29,098 nt of DNA, taken from NCBI GenBank assembly GCA_002176905.1, contig MSYE01000110.1, forward strand, positions 1 to 29,098, in the 5' to 3' direction. This DNA comes from a bacterium F11 (GTDB taxonomy: Bacteria; Elusimicrobiota; Elusimicrobia; F11). Numbering within the stretch: position 1 is the first letter of the stretch; every line of letters starts with the position of its first letter. A model generated the notes under the pieces. It saw only the letters and a list, made by a program, of their open reading frames with translations. It ran no database searches and had not been told where the DNA came from. The translations under genes were made by a program, and so were the position numbers. Of this stretch, positions 24,001 through 26,376 are shown in pieces.

Positions 24001-25470
24001 GCATGGGCAGCTTATCTTTTGGATGTGGGTGGCCAGCGGATTCCTGTCATTGGAGAACCCCCTGAGAGACGGACGGATCGCCAGGGAAATCCCATCCCGT
24101 ACAAATCAAGAGGATTTCAACCACGGCCCCAAGTTGATTTGGAAACCAGCTTTACCGATTTGGTCAATCTTGATGGAGCAAATAATCTCCTAACTCTAAA
24201 AAATCGCATATCAAATGCTTTGGACCGAGGAGCAGAAATTCTTGGTAAACCCGTTCGCATGCGCAATGTATCACAAAAAATCCAGGATTTTTATGAGGCT
24301 TCCTTATCATTGCCTCAGCCTCTCTTAGAAAACGGCCGATTAACCATTCTCATTGATCCCAAAACAGGGAACGCCTCTTTGGTCTTAAAAGGTATTGTAA
24401 GTCGAGATGGAAAAGAACAGGGATACTCTTGGAAGCCTGGTGACACAGACGCTTCCTTTACCCCGATTAAAAACACTCTCCATCGTCGGGGATTTGCTCC
24501 CCTTCCCCAAAATACCGGCCCAGTGGGAGGTGGTAATAACCTTAACTTAATGCAATTCCTTGGTGAGAACCGTAATCCAGTTGAGGGGCCCGGTGTGGTT
24601 GAACCCAGAAGGTCTTATGCCATTCAAAATCAGTCGGTTTTTGAACCAGAAGAGATAAGAGCGGCCATGCGTGCCACCTTTTCAGGAGACAACATTGATG
24701 GTCTTGGGAAAATGGCATTATCGTCTGAAATTGAGACAGCCGGTGTGGTGTTGGTTGAGAAAAAAGGTTTAAATTGGATTCCTTCAAAAATCAAAACCTT
24801 CAACACAATTGAGCTTCCCACACAGAAGATTTCATATCCTAAGAAACAACAAATTGAATTTGTTTCAGAACTCAATTCAATATGGAATAAATCGAAGGAC
24901 GGTCTTATTCGTGAAGAATCAATTCAAATGTTGATGGATCACTATCCTGCGGTTACGGGAAATCTTTCCGTTGAAGACATCATCAAAGCAGAGGCCTTTG
25001 CAACGGCCATGGGTGTCATGGTTCTTGATCGATCATATTTGAAGTTGAATCAATCCTTTGTTCCTTTCCATACCCATTTGGGTCATCCCAAATCTTTCCA
25101 TGGCTTGGCCCGTTTGGCTCCAACCCCCAGTGATATCCGCCATCATCGGATGTTGATGGATCGATTTGCGAAAACCCACGGAACAAGCTTAGCCCTTCCC
25201 GGACTCATCCTCCATTCCTCGGGTGAAACCACCCTTTATTGGGTTGGTCCGAGCGATGTGGCACCGGTCTCTCTGAAATTTATCTCACCTCAAGAAAAAC
25301 GAGCTGCGCTTACCTATATGGAAGATCTCGAGCTGGCCATGACGACCGGGCAGCTGTTCTTCCGTGTTTTGGATGAACCGGTTGTGACCAGAACCATTCT
25401 CACCTCTACGCGACTTAATCAGAATCCTTATAGTGTTTGTTTGTGGGATAGTCGGAAGAGACGGGTATAA
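1..25470 (+). CDS. Giant repetitive putative surface/secreted protein, 5'-partial
   Basis: The reading frame is open from base 1 to the TAA at 25468-25470, so 8,489 residues are visible and the true start lies upstream. A GTG at 166 is not the start: the 55 codons before it encode in-register repeat sequence (DESWNKSRITTRYYED). Residues here are numbered from base 1. In order the protein has an array of about 42 alternating half-repeats (1-5255), an acidic helical segment (5261-5581), a degenerate repeat (from 5584), a YD-like Asn/Gly/Tyr-rich part (about 5640-6417), a dockerin-like calcium loop (6418-6429), an aromatic beta-rich region, Arg-rich and Glu-rich linkers, mixed domains, and a possible JAB/JAMM fold near 8357-8378. 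I found one cysteine, close to the C-terminus, and no obvious membrane segment. The absence of any frame break over 25 kb argues for a functional gene under selection. By composition and architecture I infer an extracellular or cell-surface role (adhesion, predation, coat or toxin-delivery shell), but no function is demonstrated. I do not recognise a named family for the main repeat. Confidence 0.93.
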   Translation, partial: ELREGVSQSFDLDDYVGNYEQPGKLPDESWNKSRITTRYYEDVEGTSVSIYDENGVALNAPVASGESLSFDGTAVKPDQTKFGYTKSEIHQTFNNRLFVDTGQSRLDEVVSRSFSSDIDGYGTFDMPVGWEDPNISGHFPQGETADGTYSRSYSVVDYRGSFNEAGRHIEDALPTFTGWSHSFDGFRNFTKTNIFQTYNKAIWNKYARTVNERSVSQSFSSDNSIRAVIADDPFEVMTREYGSGTFEKDAARRLPGPVFLSDGSWNKSEMTTDYRHSFDIETSHPKAPIMRGDVIEEGFAPRAHGWSLSFDGSAKNPDTMTYGYTRSEMIQRFRDDIWGRSGQSKLDFTITRSFTSNQFGHGTYLQPVGWENPANPGEYPHGQTEDGAYSRTYTRTDYSGSYDANGKIVRQDLEPDEPIDPNNKVGIPEVTSESWSYDGLRNHTRTEISQDFNPWIWNNLGKTVLYTSEAKSFSSDDRVVDTKDDAAYFGMPTKVYGRGRYEKPQPQPDGSWNRSRVTTYYERSFDNETSKPTGFAPWAVGDSFSFDGLAVREDMGYSKGEIYQEFNQAIWENMGQLKVKTALNRSFTSNEDEDGTFDEPVGYKDRNGRYPNGHTADKSYSRSWTLTDYSKSYEDDPDSLNLGSLVRDETPTVTGGSWSFDGLRTTTRTDLEQQFGIPIWERFGKTVIEISTAKSYTSNNQGGQAWRPQSDLGRSDIVILNKNGSRIFSRSGQFRMDVFGEGSFEEENPTITQTDGSWSRSEIITHYEDAYNTVTSKPRNDRNQDHTPWAEGYSLSFDGLAAKEDMGYTRSEIAQEYNEIIWSESGQLKLKTTVNRSFTSNLEGEGTFEEPVGFENEDNEYPNGQTADGSYSRSWTVTDYSQSYVDDPDSQKIGSLVRNAPPVVMGGSWSYDGLRSTTRTDLEQEFNEEIWEDFGKTVIKTSTAKSYTSNMEQSAWNVLDEEEFAHRREEGMVLRKMEEDVVVFVEMSPFVVWGGGSFDDEALMVTQEDGSWSRSEITTHYEDAYNLETSQPHAGRLQDHTPWAEGYSLSFDGLAPRDDMGFTRSEIAQEYNEIIWSETGQLKLKTTVNRSFTSNIEGEGTFEIPVGFQDENGNTPHGKTADGSYSRSWTITDYSRSYVDDPDSLEIGALQRDAPPVVMGGSWSYDGLRSYTRTDLEQEFNEEIWDGFGKTVIKTSTAKSYTSSDEQGTWEVLEEEAFAHRRDQGGMVLRRTIDGEIVSMVMSPFVVWGGGSFDDEALMVTQPDGSWSRSEITTHYEDAYDTETSQPVNDRTQAHTPWAEGYSLSFDGLAARDDMGFTRSEIAQEYNEIIWSATGQLKLKTTVNRSFTSNNAGAGTFEKPVGFQEENGDYPNGQTADGSYSRSWTVTDYSKSYYDGVNVLIPEDSEEGIGAIVRNAPPIVMGGSWSYDGLRSYTRTDLTQEFNEEIWEGFGKTVIKTSTAQSYTSSDEQGTWEVLEEESFAHRRDQGGMILRRTEKGDQDNDGQLGEIIFLAMSPLVVWGGGSFEDEDLMVTQDDGSWSRSEIITHYEDAYDTDTSQPVNDRTQAHTPWAEGYSLSFDGLAARDDMGFTRSEIAQEYNEIIWSETGQLKLKTTVNKSFTSNLEGAGTFEKPVGFQDENNRYPSGETADGSYSRSWTVTDYSRSYIDDPDSLEIGGLVRDAPPIVMGGSWSFDGLRTYTRTDLEQEFNEEIWDGFGKTVINTSIAKSYTSNNEQHTWNVLEEEEFEHRREKGMVLRRTVEDEVISVVMSPFAVWGGGSFDDEDLMVTQPDGSWSRSEITTHYEDAYDTETSQPYNDRTQAHTPWAEGWSHSFDGLAARDDMGYTRSEIAQEYNEMIWSQSGQLKLKTTVNRSFTSNIDGDGTFEEPAGFENMNGDYPNGETADGSYSRSWTVTDYSKSYYDGVNVEIPEGSEVGIGALVRDAPPKVMGGSWSYDGLRSYTRTDLEQEFNEEIWDGFGKTVINTSTARSYTSSNEQGTWEVLEEEAFAHRRDNGGMVLRRTERGDEDNDGQLGEIISIVMSPFVVWGGGSFDDEDLMVTQPDGSWSRSEITTHYEDAYDTETSQPYNDRTQTHTPWAEGWSLSFDGLAARDDMGYTRSEIAQEYNEVIWSETGQLKLKTTVNKSFTSNNEGAGTFEEPVGFQNADGDYPNGETADGSYSRSWTVTDYSKSYYDGVNVEIPEDSEEGIGALVRDAPPTVMGGSWSYDGLRTYTRTDLVQEFNEEIWEDFGKTVIETSTARSYTSDNQANTWDVPEEEKFEHRQEQGMVLRRMVEDEVVSVVMSPFAVWGGGSFDDEDLMVTQPDGSWSRSQITTHYENAYDTETSQPTNDRTQAHTPWAEGWSLSFDGLAARDDMGYTRSEIAQEYNEVIWSETGQLKLKTTVNRSFTSNNEGAGTFEEPVGFQDENENYPNGETADGSYSRSWTVTDYSKSYVDNPESLEIGALVRDALPTVMGGSWSYDGLRTYTRTDLEQEFNEEIWEEFGKTVIKTSTARSYTSDNESKIWNVFLEEEFENRREMVIRRLENGEIIHTNMREFGTWGGGSFDEEALMVTQPDGSWSRSEIITHYEDAYDTETSQPLNDRTQEHTPWAEGWSLSFDGLAVRDEMGYTKSEIAQEYNEIIWSETGQLKLKTTMNRSFTSNVDGEGTFEQPVGFQDARGNYPHGEAADRSYSRSWSVTDYANSYVDDPNDKNIGALLQDAPPTVLGGSWSYDGLRTYTRTDLEQTFNEEIWEKFGKTVIETSIAKSYTSDKEQSEWAILEEEAFVHRQQQGMVLRRTQGGDVMTLPVSPLVVWGGGSFDDEDLMVSQSDGSWSRSELTTHYENAYDTETSQPHQGANPDHTPWAEGWSLSFDGLAVVPEMGFNRGEIYQEYNQYIWAETGQLKLKTTVNRSYTSNANGDGTFEEPVGYQNADGDYPFGETADGSTSRSWSITDYSKSYYDNQNVLIPEDMEVGIGAIVRGDSDDPTDRIGVPMVLGGSWSFDGFRTHTRTELTQVFNSQIWNDFGKTVMETSETKSFSSNKYEATRWDVNDDLGRNADPIYIRDKFGDPALNMGEFRTYGQGSFDKDPTLNLPGPIVLDDKSWNKSFLRTHYENAYDTRTSQPYDIVAQDYTPWAEGWSLSYDPTVQSPSMGYTKTNLFQEFNEHIWAATGQLKMKTAVNRSYTTDATGTLGTFEEPVGYQNDEGDYPFGQTADGSFSRSWTITDYSQSYYDGVNRPLEQGAALGEIVRKADGSGMPTVKGGSWSFDGLRTVTRTDLTQEFNKAVWNRFGRTVLLSSTAESYSSDAELVYWDVEEEFTNRIDPILIRGESGDFNEIRMNAFVTFGNGSFETDLEQNKPGPIAQGDRSWNKSRVVTHYDRAYNEDKARPWREGDLNYQTAEYHTPWAEGWSLAFDGLAVIEEMGYNQSDIYQVYNPIIWQATGQLRMKTSVSLSFSSDENRAGEFNDPHTLPDGSRSQSWTVTDYADSYYEEIVGSYGIGEIVRNPTGIPVVKGGSWSDDGFRTVTRTDLEQEFNSQIWNKFGRTVINKSKAQSYSSNREASVWKAIEKIGRPVIVYDQAGVEMDLSFLDIFGEGSFIKDPADSRNKPGPIALSDLSWSKSELITHYENAYNALTSHPWQSDEDGYDDVEVRAPYAQGWSLSFDGTALPGTQFGYNKADLHQTFNPHLWQQGYTKLFTVTNRSYTSDEFGNGSYDKPFEETADGAWSRNFSVTDYSKSYYDGVNVAPGRDQLLGELVRTQDALPKARSVSHSFDGFLTYSRAIVDQINNYDVWWQSGRTVLSRTEATSFSSNEEQGNAVEGLDLDPWTGRAPVLYGQGSYDDPEKLPWKGWFKSKTTTDYSLSFSAPYGRPKETAPISFGESHSFDGTSVAGTNMGYTKTENLQRYNNTVWQNTGLTKLLETISRSFTSDEEGQGTYLQPVGWQAENGTYPYGHTADYSYSRSVVKNNYRGSFDETTGAIIRGPNILKDPDGEPLAGVPVTTGDSWSFDGFRNFTRSRFQQVNNGQVWHNLGKVVLLESIAESHSSNDQVEKSNDKGERIEVEKEQGLFKGWSTPIYGQGTFEGTPDPDTLQGPIPSSDGSWSKSRSVTDYTDAYDSITSKPTGVAPSAYGWTLSFDGSNLSGGVSTDFGYTKTESATLFNTGIWRNTGQTRAELVLSRSFTADEDGEGSFVSPMGIDDPSRDYSRSYTRTDFSRSYNELTGAIIPGEVPTVSGYSHSYDGFSHYTKTLIEQAYRPDLWRGMGKTVLLTTVSSSFSSDNVKGRDRGENGEQPGFEEDSGVWFDPQYSRASTPIFGTGDFDNPVPNRDGSWSRTQLTTDYSLSYDPVTSHPTEIAPLATGTGLSFDGSAVNPDEMTYGFVASKIYQEFNSVIWKNLGLSKLKATVNLSFTSNRDGQGTYEEPVGYRNADGDYPYGQTDDLAYQRSWNFTNYDGSFDEETGKLVGTQLPTVIAGSLSFDGLITFNRADVEQTYNQAIWDRFGRLVLENSVVSSWTSDESQQTLQLPYALDERSGFEDVLTIYGGGEYDEPVPMINDSWSRNRMTTHYENAYNPLTGRPWKEGEDGFENLEFHTPTAEGTGLSFDGLVLDPESTEFGFTKSDTYQEFDPIIFRNTANTRIKKTINRSYTSDHLGSEDYTFENPFKGTADGSYSRSYSVTNFEGRYDEFGGLVRGSGDITDQSATPSFTGWNWSYDGIRNYNKSIIDQSYNGRLWYRYGKSILLETHTRGFSSTSDQDPIKNIDDFWHTPEYGLGSPDSPQPTSDGSWSTSDLITSYVDSFDSDSSRILEKAPVARGTSMSYDGFQLTDEDTGFGYTKAEIAQRNGDRVWFNTGQVRLHTSYSRSFSSNKKREGTFIDPIVLPDRSVSRSYGKTQYMEYVDPITGEMKNSYDPLTGKFNRDTPPSFEGWSYSFDGFKTYNKADIFQTYQLGAWNLVGKTLLENVLSRSFSSDETKLDEVEDDAEWFGHMGATPLYGGGDFDNPEVIFDMSRTRSHLETDYSQSFLMELGVIGHFSETAPITEGWTWQDSGVGEGMEMGFGKSLVKQKNRDDIWERHGVTRLEETVSYSFSSSSDFDGPISGTPGHHDTVYGAGGFFGEAGSPDGPVIQEDGTYYRGFSRSDYLNSYILETAKVNPVAPPVTDSWTLASDGFGRFTKSISHQEVNSSIWANIGRAIPGMAETTNFSSDETIINPDPNNPNWGGGTYLTPIVQTNHTYTRGYTRVDFLDSFSRYGHPTNIAPTQVVMGDQGEMWKKRTFESVEDRDELVQEILDQLEGFSLAEEMEVENEDRQRLLREDDEYEHEVQNMDDLTTSLTESLLEWVEDHPFEEITYDDFSDFMVQEWFPGLTSAMYKDDDLDLTELKANLQQRRDIDYFILSLMGLSEASLSDLTDEIAKDTFNSLLDMENLYTRIDLEDVELSLVTQQLLRRTRVAASRGETLDPVEVRRLNRSLLHALYEDATPEVFGFPSLDEWQNPANYNVQMNILSRLYRDQESGPSDMFKEWIRTNVATSENADLNTEVTSIANSELSYVEMVSGLASMMAKYSDEEQSLVEMVSDQLYAFDQPDTLNVGFSWRTMSHSEIDQQLSNTVWRNLGQQRISRRTTTTTGHSMDRTNTTSEVTVHYTLDDQTGFVLNAEGEGTNTSLDPYGNEQKQFFDQEYGEIILRDPRLTRQTVTNVEFNNHDESFSTLLGENFTEFDYNDYGHLTYQYAESHMQNNDGHGNGSESLTKSYYAISENLARLDLTESESQSFRNDGNHSTSTPFVTDYEYDDDNILVGATSYSNETTTTDIYNNVDTTQTTVLFRAFAGQIRSFMTLSSSERDNVDLSSGESTTLSMNLYSATGGLPDGLTSLSRGSYHDNDGFENESYGGRSLQFSSLIEIKERPEGDEAFVESLPDETSGFNPLDPVVAGPVLGSFGNRGSNQEQDGQPEEGDQSEDAEQVDDSPLVNLSREGMGNFSESRNIAGFSRGTASRRVGKSQNYDGSSGYVDSTTLPDFDENAILVGGTSRREGGSNDGYKNLEINRGQEAYVALAGLLRLRQSKSQSLSYPRNKSLSFSRNTIDYEDRVIKDSDQGGLDGTLVEVKKADGHGDRMSNDGHGNIVRDGDGWFTQVFDIILGRAMLMSTHSVMKTILMTGGVSTMISDMVIERNDLGHTLSQITTGEGFSHDGHGNTTRDEFTQVAAIDHNLTKSGTDDRTSWSNQVDGGFSKTESKMEVTYVGNFRVGGATGESYTEAGDPYGNLTKTYVGRDGKGYMKYGLYAGSPIVDERQSVTESREIDQSWMDSTATEVIEISDDGVTLRSHTEFESDGGDRVGTNEGSGESDSFNYFGRLQKYREQRDSSADNVRGMQREEATTERVYTSYMGRWLDPHFDYQIPSPNDGHDREEKLDLEDLPNGIEWVNDSGDGILNASDIGLFVDDPFNHQGLMPGVDFAAAVTIKTHAVYDSWDWFKAIFRKEFGIRKGEPVRNLIRPMTEDSYELTSYNLTGWYYNDTSGGTKITRHRWNPNNAKYSGGFTETLINSSKFGKSGDAESGILTSHHTGTVYTLTKYRNIVGKPKPYYEQTIRNDDVTTWGVKVVDSFSYSENRTGYNWRGQAFVGLTITDTDSWNDGSHAVTRTVTNLWDGVGGFLDAWYNNTTGWTDVRFNQSHDIIITDWVQRIWTVYGLIWATGASDSVSFANVYDNPTGAEDGWTPSIKRGTSHTENIYVINPLTDEQVGMSVTTSDGGESVTTTRFFRNRLNGKAYYSDSLTEIINGWWETRIYTRSVQQRYPGNWVPKTVHTEERKPLNIMGMSKPVGIYVRTIRDYRWIQGILTYIDWSLDHNDEYALLVFGPPTYQNLGELTSDVRGELARQFRANPYAGAFDGLDEFAVHVDYQEDWDVFYDREGERTQLWFRFGFLDYDGTDEFRADYVRLHYQDEFTIGDTLAPRYIRTKLQKEHQTVLMDTFVDNPRHDLGDVEVGGIYTYVHAQDYDNRLLFGGDRKGPGDRVIEEYYESVVLIDHDDAGDGYLYLVSIYSPPRDWVNQGDGSRRRSDSGGWVKMDKQFSLRNWSLHANNVNFPPQFKKKNVRRTMTDMFGELFLLEEFGKALDQGAFPAFWYLAEEAANRYGKPSKDANDNAWNPSDDGTAGNPQDSGEEELLLARDLADDPMEDRQLRNRARRRNRARNRRRPAPPVAVAPPLGGGGFFSVEDRIDMREDRAELIEVVEEEEEEPRETRATNFVEAFAGERAKDALLVNPEVQTHEELGALDFLENNTRGDLSMFEEEDKNRAKKVKLVVDPMGNQRFLVTYQDGTEKMFALIEKEVAGEGGTKLIITVADVSSELVDFKQSVRKEVGKNLIETDFVFIKRNYNGQLRIDNSDAFEDRPGRLVIFTIARDDGTLFKTTIVEDPSQEGRLKYHVFNSFTPDQVAEEQEKLDAREENEPEEDNTPETRKKQRRPFSGLSRSELGVKKAVSRAKELREKRAEGVLQEELVEAPEETRLALDGVRVDPDIPIAGGPIGGGDISLGRLESGHLVFLDNNNSVIRNRIIGFQNDEGELVPVELNRDGRIKEEGILGEARYAPLFEAIRTEMANRGEGDAPLPIGEIRRRSNGKPVLARGVSPEKRRLPFGYNSQQLGEEEATEDDSAASSGIIGVTEEGVLVDLQFFADENSQEVIFGDRNSGLRFSGDVRFVSTGQGAEEMKIRIMDGEIHDSVSAKDKKKLAQLLAVHLQSQDPTLYLATVKGILGERGELYIVKPTVRTEEGGIQLNTFDGQEAPITLPGRFEEATLITPSGDLQLQATRAGTSYLLETRRGPASESFLKGLFRQVLERRDVNERDIVGFVIDSEGYIAETELNYSENQGSGRGLSANVSATGLSEGRALALTNQGVLSGRVRNDRRNFRKIFETRKTRGVPVIQGQQPASGAEGAGQPGAVSGAPAQEEGGDFAARALDLANVPPLAALMMTAMRMGANVDPRVFGLRRNHFDIADVGDQTLDAQMAWAAYLLDVGGQRIPVIGEPPERRTDRQGNPIPYKSRGFQPRPQVDLETSFTDLVNLDGANNLLTLKNRISNALDRGAEILGKPVRMRNVSQKIQDFYEASLSLPQPLLENGRLTILIDPKTGNASLVLKGIVSRDGKEQGYSWKPGDTDASFTPIKNTLHRRGFAPLPQNTGPVGGGNNLNLMQFLGENRNPVEGPGVVEPRRSYAIQNQSVFEPEEIRAAMRATFSGDNIDGLGKMALSSEIETAGVVLVEKKGLNWIPSKIKTFNTIELPTQKISYPKKQQIEFVSELNSIWNKSKDGLIREESIQMLMDHYPAVTGNLSVEDIIKAEAFATAMGVMVLDRSYLKLNQSFVPFHTHLGHPKSFHGLARLAPTPSDIRHHRMLMDRFAKTHGTSLALPGLILHSSGETTLYWVGPSDVAPVSLKFISPQEKRAALTYMEDLELAMTTGQLFFRVLDEPVVTRTILTSTRLNQNPYSVCLWDSRKRRV
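4492..4527 (+). other. Calcium-loop-like insert in B half-unit 6
   Basis: The insert reads DQDNDGQLGEII, matching the DxDxDG start of EF-hand or thrombospondin-type-3 calcium loops. It sits between the RR-T/E strand and the MSP-L/F-VVWGGGSF strand of the B unit. Position 12 lacks the usual acidic residue, although a Glu occurs at position 10, so calcium binding is only possible. The same insert recurs in dyad 8. Confidence 0.4.
6067..6102 (+). other. Calcium-loop-like insert in B half-unit 8
   Basis: This copy reads DEDNDGQLGEII and is the counterpart, 1,575 bases away, of the insert in dyad 6. Other B units have a shorter turn here (for example DGEIV), so the loop is an optional module of the repeat. 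Binding of calcium is inferred from the DxDxDG spacing only. Confidence 0.4.
15781..16743 (+). other. Acidic helix-rich segment interrupting the repeat array
   Basis: About 320 residues (5261-5581) change character completely. The Ser/Thr/Tyr/Gly pattern of the repeats gives way to Leu/Glu/Asp/Arg-rich sequence with helical periodicity, such as DELVQEILDQLEG and SYVEMVSGLASMMAKYS. Glycine and aromatic residues become scarce. I recognise no family. A degenerate repeat unit follows directly, so this looks like a helical domain inserted into, or capping, the array. Confidence 0.6.
16750..16920 (+). repeat. Degenerate repeat half-unit after the helical segment
   Basis: Residues from 5584 keep the order of the A-unit motifs: a GFSWRTMSHSEI start, Q at the Q-x-x-N position, SNTVWRNLGQQRIS (matching N-x-x-[IV]W-x3-GQxKL) and then a Thr-rich strand. 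The FDG turn is lost. It is recognisable only by comparison with the array and is a diverged remnant or a terminal variant of the same fold. Confidence 0.6.
16921..19250 (+). other. YD/Rhs-like Asn/Asp/Gly/Tyr-rich region with DGHG motifs
   Basis: About 775 residues are dominated by short turn-strand patterns. DPYGN occurs at about 16978 and again at about 18757, NDYGHLTY near 17145, and YFGRL near 19030. Exact DGHG motifs lie at 17197, 18307, 18334 and 18550, with a DGHD variant near 19192. This resembles the Tyr-Asp/Gly-Asn rhythm of YD repeats in Rhs and Tc toxin shells, but no strict YD consensus tandem is present. A Glu/Asp-rich low-complexity stretch (QDGQPEEGDQSEDAEQ, about 17820-17870) splits it. 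Rhs relationship is inference. Confidence 0.45.
19252..19287 (+). other. Dockerin/EF-hand-type calcium loop
   Basis: The sequence NDSGDGILNASD (residues 6418-6429) followed by IGLF fits the dockerin calcium loop, with ligands at positions 1, 3, 5, 9 and 12, Gly at 6 and a hydrophobic residue at 8. Only one loop is visible, whereas true dockerins have two, so this is better read as a single calcium-binding turn in a large extracellular protein than as a dockerin module. Confidence 0.6.
19350..21230 (+). other. Aromatic-rich beta region of the giant protein
   Basis: About 625 residues rich in Trp, Tyr, Thr, Asn and Asp have alternating polar/apolar strands, for example SYNLTGWYYNDTSGGTKI and VYTLTKYRNIVGK. 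A more globular part follows at about 20490-21120 (DYRWIQGILTYIDWSLDH, then VHVDYQEDWDVFYDREGE). No named family is recognised. The segment might form further shell or fibre structure continuing the repeat part. Function unknown. Confidence 0.4.
21511..21690 (+). other. Arg-rich then Glu-rich linker in the giant protein
   Basis: Residues 7171-7188 contain 11 arginines in 18 positions (RNRARRRNRARNRRR), followed by a Pro/Ala/Gly hinge (PAPPVAVAPPLGGGG) and, at 21673-21690, six consecutive glutamates. Such a charged, flexible hinge separates the beta-rich body from the C-terminal domains and would be an exposed site for trypsin-like or dibasic-specific cleavage. Processing is inference. Confidence 0.7.
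21870..23830 (+). other. C-terminal mixed alpha/beta segments and charged linkers
   Basis: Several strand-rich blocks of about 100-150 residues are joined by charged linkers. Examples are VKLVVDPMGNQRFLVTYQDG at the start, LGRLESGHLVFLDNNNSVI near 22580, and IGVTEEGVLVDLQFFADE near 22960. Between the first two lies an acidic-to-basic hinge (about 22300-22460: EENEPEEDNTPETRKKQRRP). A Gly/Ala/Gln-rich linker (SGAEGAGQPGAVSGAPAQEE) closes the region. The blocks share a 'strand, polar turn (DGT/DEG/SGD), strand' pattern and could be diverged copies of one small beta domain. No family is recognised. Confidence 0.4.
24988..25293 (+). other. Possible JAB/JAMM-like metalloprotease domain
   Basis: Near the C-terminus, FVPFHTH (His8357 and His8359) is followed after 17 residues by PTPSDIRHH (Ser8377, Asp8378), an amphipathic helix, then GLILHSSGETTLYWVG. 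This order (strand, H[ST]H, PTPS-D-I, helix, strand, G-turn, strand) matches the JAB/JAMM fold seen in RadC and related proteins. The classic spacing is S-x-x-D; here Ser and Asp are adjacent, although Thr8375-x-x-Asp8378 keeps the spacing with Thr for Ser. The Pro after HxH is replaced by Leu. The upstream catalytic Glu is not clear. Activity could be altered or absent. Identification rests on motif only. Confidence 0.4.
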
Positions 25471-25486
25471 ATCTGAAATATTCCTT

Positions 25487-25567
25487 ATCTCTCACGCATT
25501 CGCTGACGCGCTCGCATTCGATCATTAATTAATCGATCGCGAGCGCGTCAGCGAATGCGTGAGAGAT
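25487..25567. repeat. Long perfect palindrome between convergent genes (element copy 1)
   Basis: Arms 25487-25515 and 25539-25567 are perfect 29-base inverted repeats around a 23-base AT-rich core that itself contains a short CGAT/ATCG pair and TTAATTAA. It lies 16 bases after the giant gene's stop and 2 bases after the stop of pyrK on the other strand. It could act as a bidirectional terminator for both, though no strong T-run follows either arm. The core is shared, in opposite orientation, with the palindrome at 28167-28249, so it is a dispersed element and not a private terminator. Confidence 0.85.
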
Positions 25568-25569
25568 TA

Positions 25570-26376
25570 TTAAGACTGGGCCCCAAAAGGGTGTTTCGTG
25601 GCACTTGAGTCGCGGTGGTATTGACCGAATTCCTTTATCTGAAGGACTTCTTCTCCCCGAAAAACGGTTCCTTCAACGCAAACCCGTTTTCCGATCTCAT
25701 CAAGACAGCAGGCTCCGCAAACGCCGAAACCACACTTCATGTGGCGTTCCAGACTGATATAAGAAGGAACTCCGGAATCACGGCAGAGCTCCGCGACCTT
25801 TTTCTCCATAAGCTCTGGACCACAGACATAGACGGAATCGACTTTCTGATTCTTGAGTATGTGGGCCAGTACATCGGTGGTATAACCGCGTTGGCCGAAA
25901 GAGCCGTCATCTGTTGTGAAAAGGGTGTTCAGCCCAAGTGCGTCGACCCGTTTCCGATACAAGATTTGGGCTTCTGTTTTTGCGCCGATGATCATGGTGA
26001 CGGTTCGCTTTTGCAAAAGGGCTTCTTCGGCCAGAAGCATCAGTGAGGCCGCTCCGTAACCTCCTCCCACAAGAACAATCGATTTTCCTTCAAGTTGAAA
26101 AGCGTTTCCATAAGGACCCAATACACCAAGGAGGTTTCCTTCTTTCAGTTGGCACACCTTCTTGGACCATGGGCCAACGCTTGAGATGGTGACACCGATG
26201 TGGTCTTGATCCTGATAGGAAATGCTGACAGGTTTGGCGTCAACACCAGGAAGCCAAATCATCGAAAATTGTCCGGGTTTGGCATCAAGCTTGCAAGGCA
26301 GCAAAAAACTTTTAATTCCCTCTGCTTCGTCGATTACCTTTTTTATTCGAACCGTGATGGGCAATTCATGCTTCAT
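25570..26376 (-). CDS. pyrK: Dihydroorotate dehydrogenase electron-transfer subunit PyrK
   Basis: PyrK carries electrons from NADH through FAD and a [2Fe-2S] cluster to PyrD in the class 1B dihydroorotate dehydrogenase of pyrimidine synthesis, in the cytoplasm. The 268-residue length is usual. The N-terminal FAD domain has GQFSMIWLPGVDAKPVSIS (31-53 region; Lys48 where many relatives have Arg before P-x-S). The nucleotide-binding part has VLVGGGYGAASL (101-112) and VYVCGPELM (182-190). The cluster ligands are Cys215, Cys220, Cys223 and Cys233 in CGFGVCGACC...C. I chose ATG 26376 because GGGGAG lies six bases upstream; a longer start at 26397 adds seven residues without a clear ribosome site. 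The gene overlaps the end of pyrD by 11 bases, which indicates translational coupling. A palindrome begins two bases after its stop. Confidence 0.93.
   Translation of the reverse strand: MKHELPITVRIKKVIDEAEGIKSFLLPCKLDAKPGQFSMIWLPGVDAKPVSISYQDQDHIGVTISSVGPWSKKVCQLKEGNLLGVLGPYGNAFQLEGKSIVLVGGGYGAASLMLLAEEALLQKRTVTMIIGAKTEAQILYRKRVDALGLNTLFTTDDGSFGQRGYTTDVLAHILKNQKVDSVYVCGPELMEKKVAELCRDSGVPSYISLERHMKCGFGVCGACCLDEIGKRVCVEGTVFRGEEVLQIKEFGQYHRDSSATKHPFGAQS

Noticed and set aside
25487..25567. Classical rho-independent terminator
   Set aside because: The stem is much longer than usual, neither arm is followed by a clear T-run, and the same element occurs elsewhere; a terminator role remains possible but unproven.
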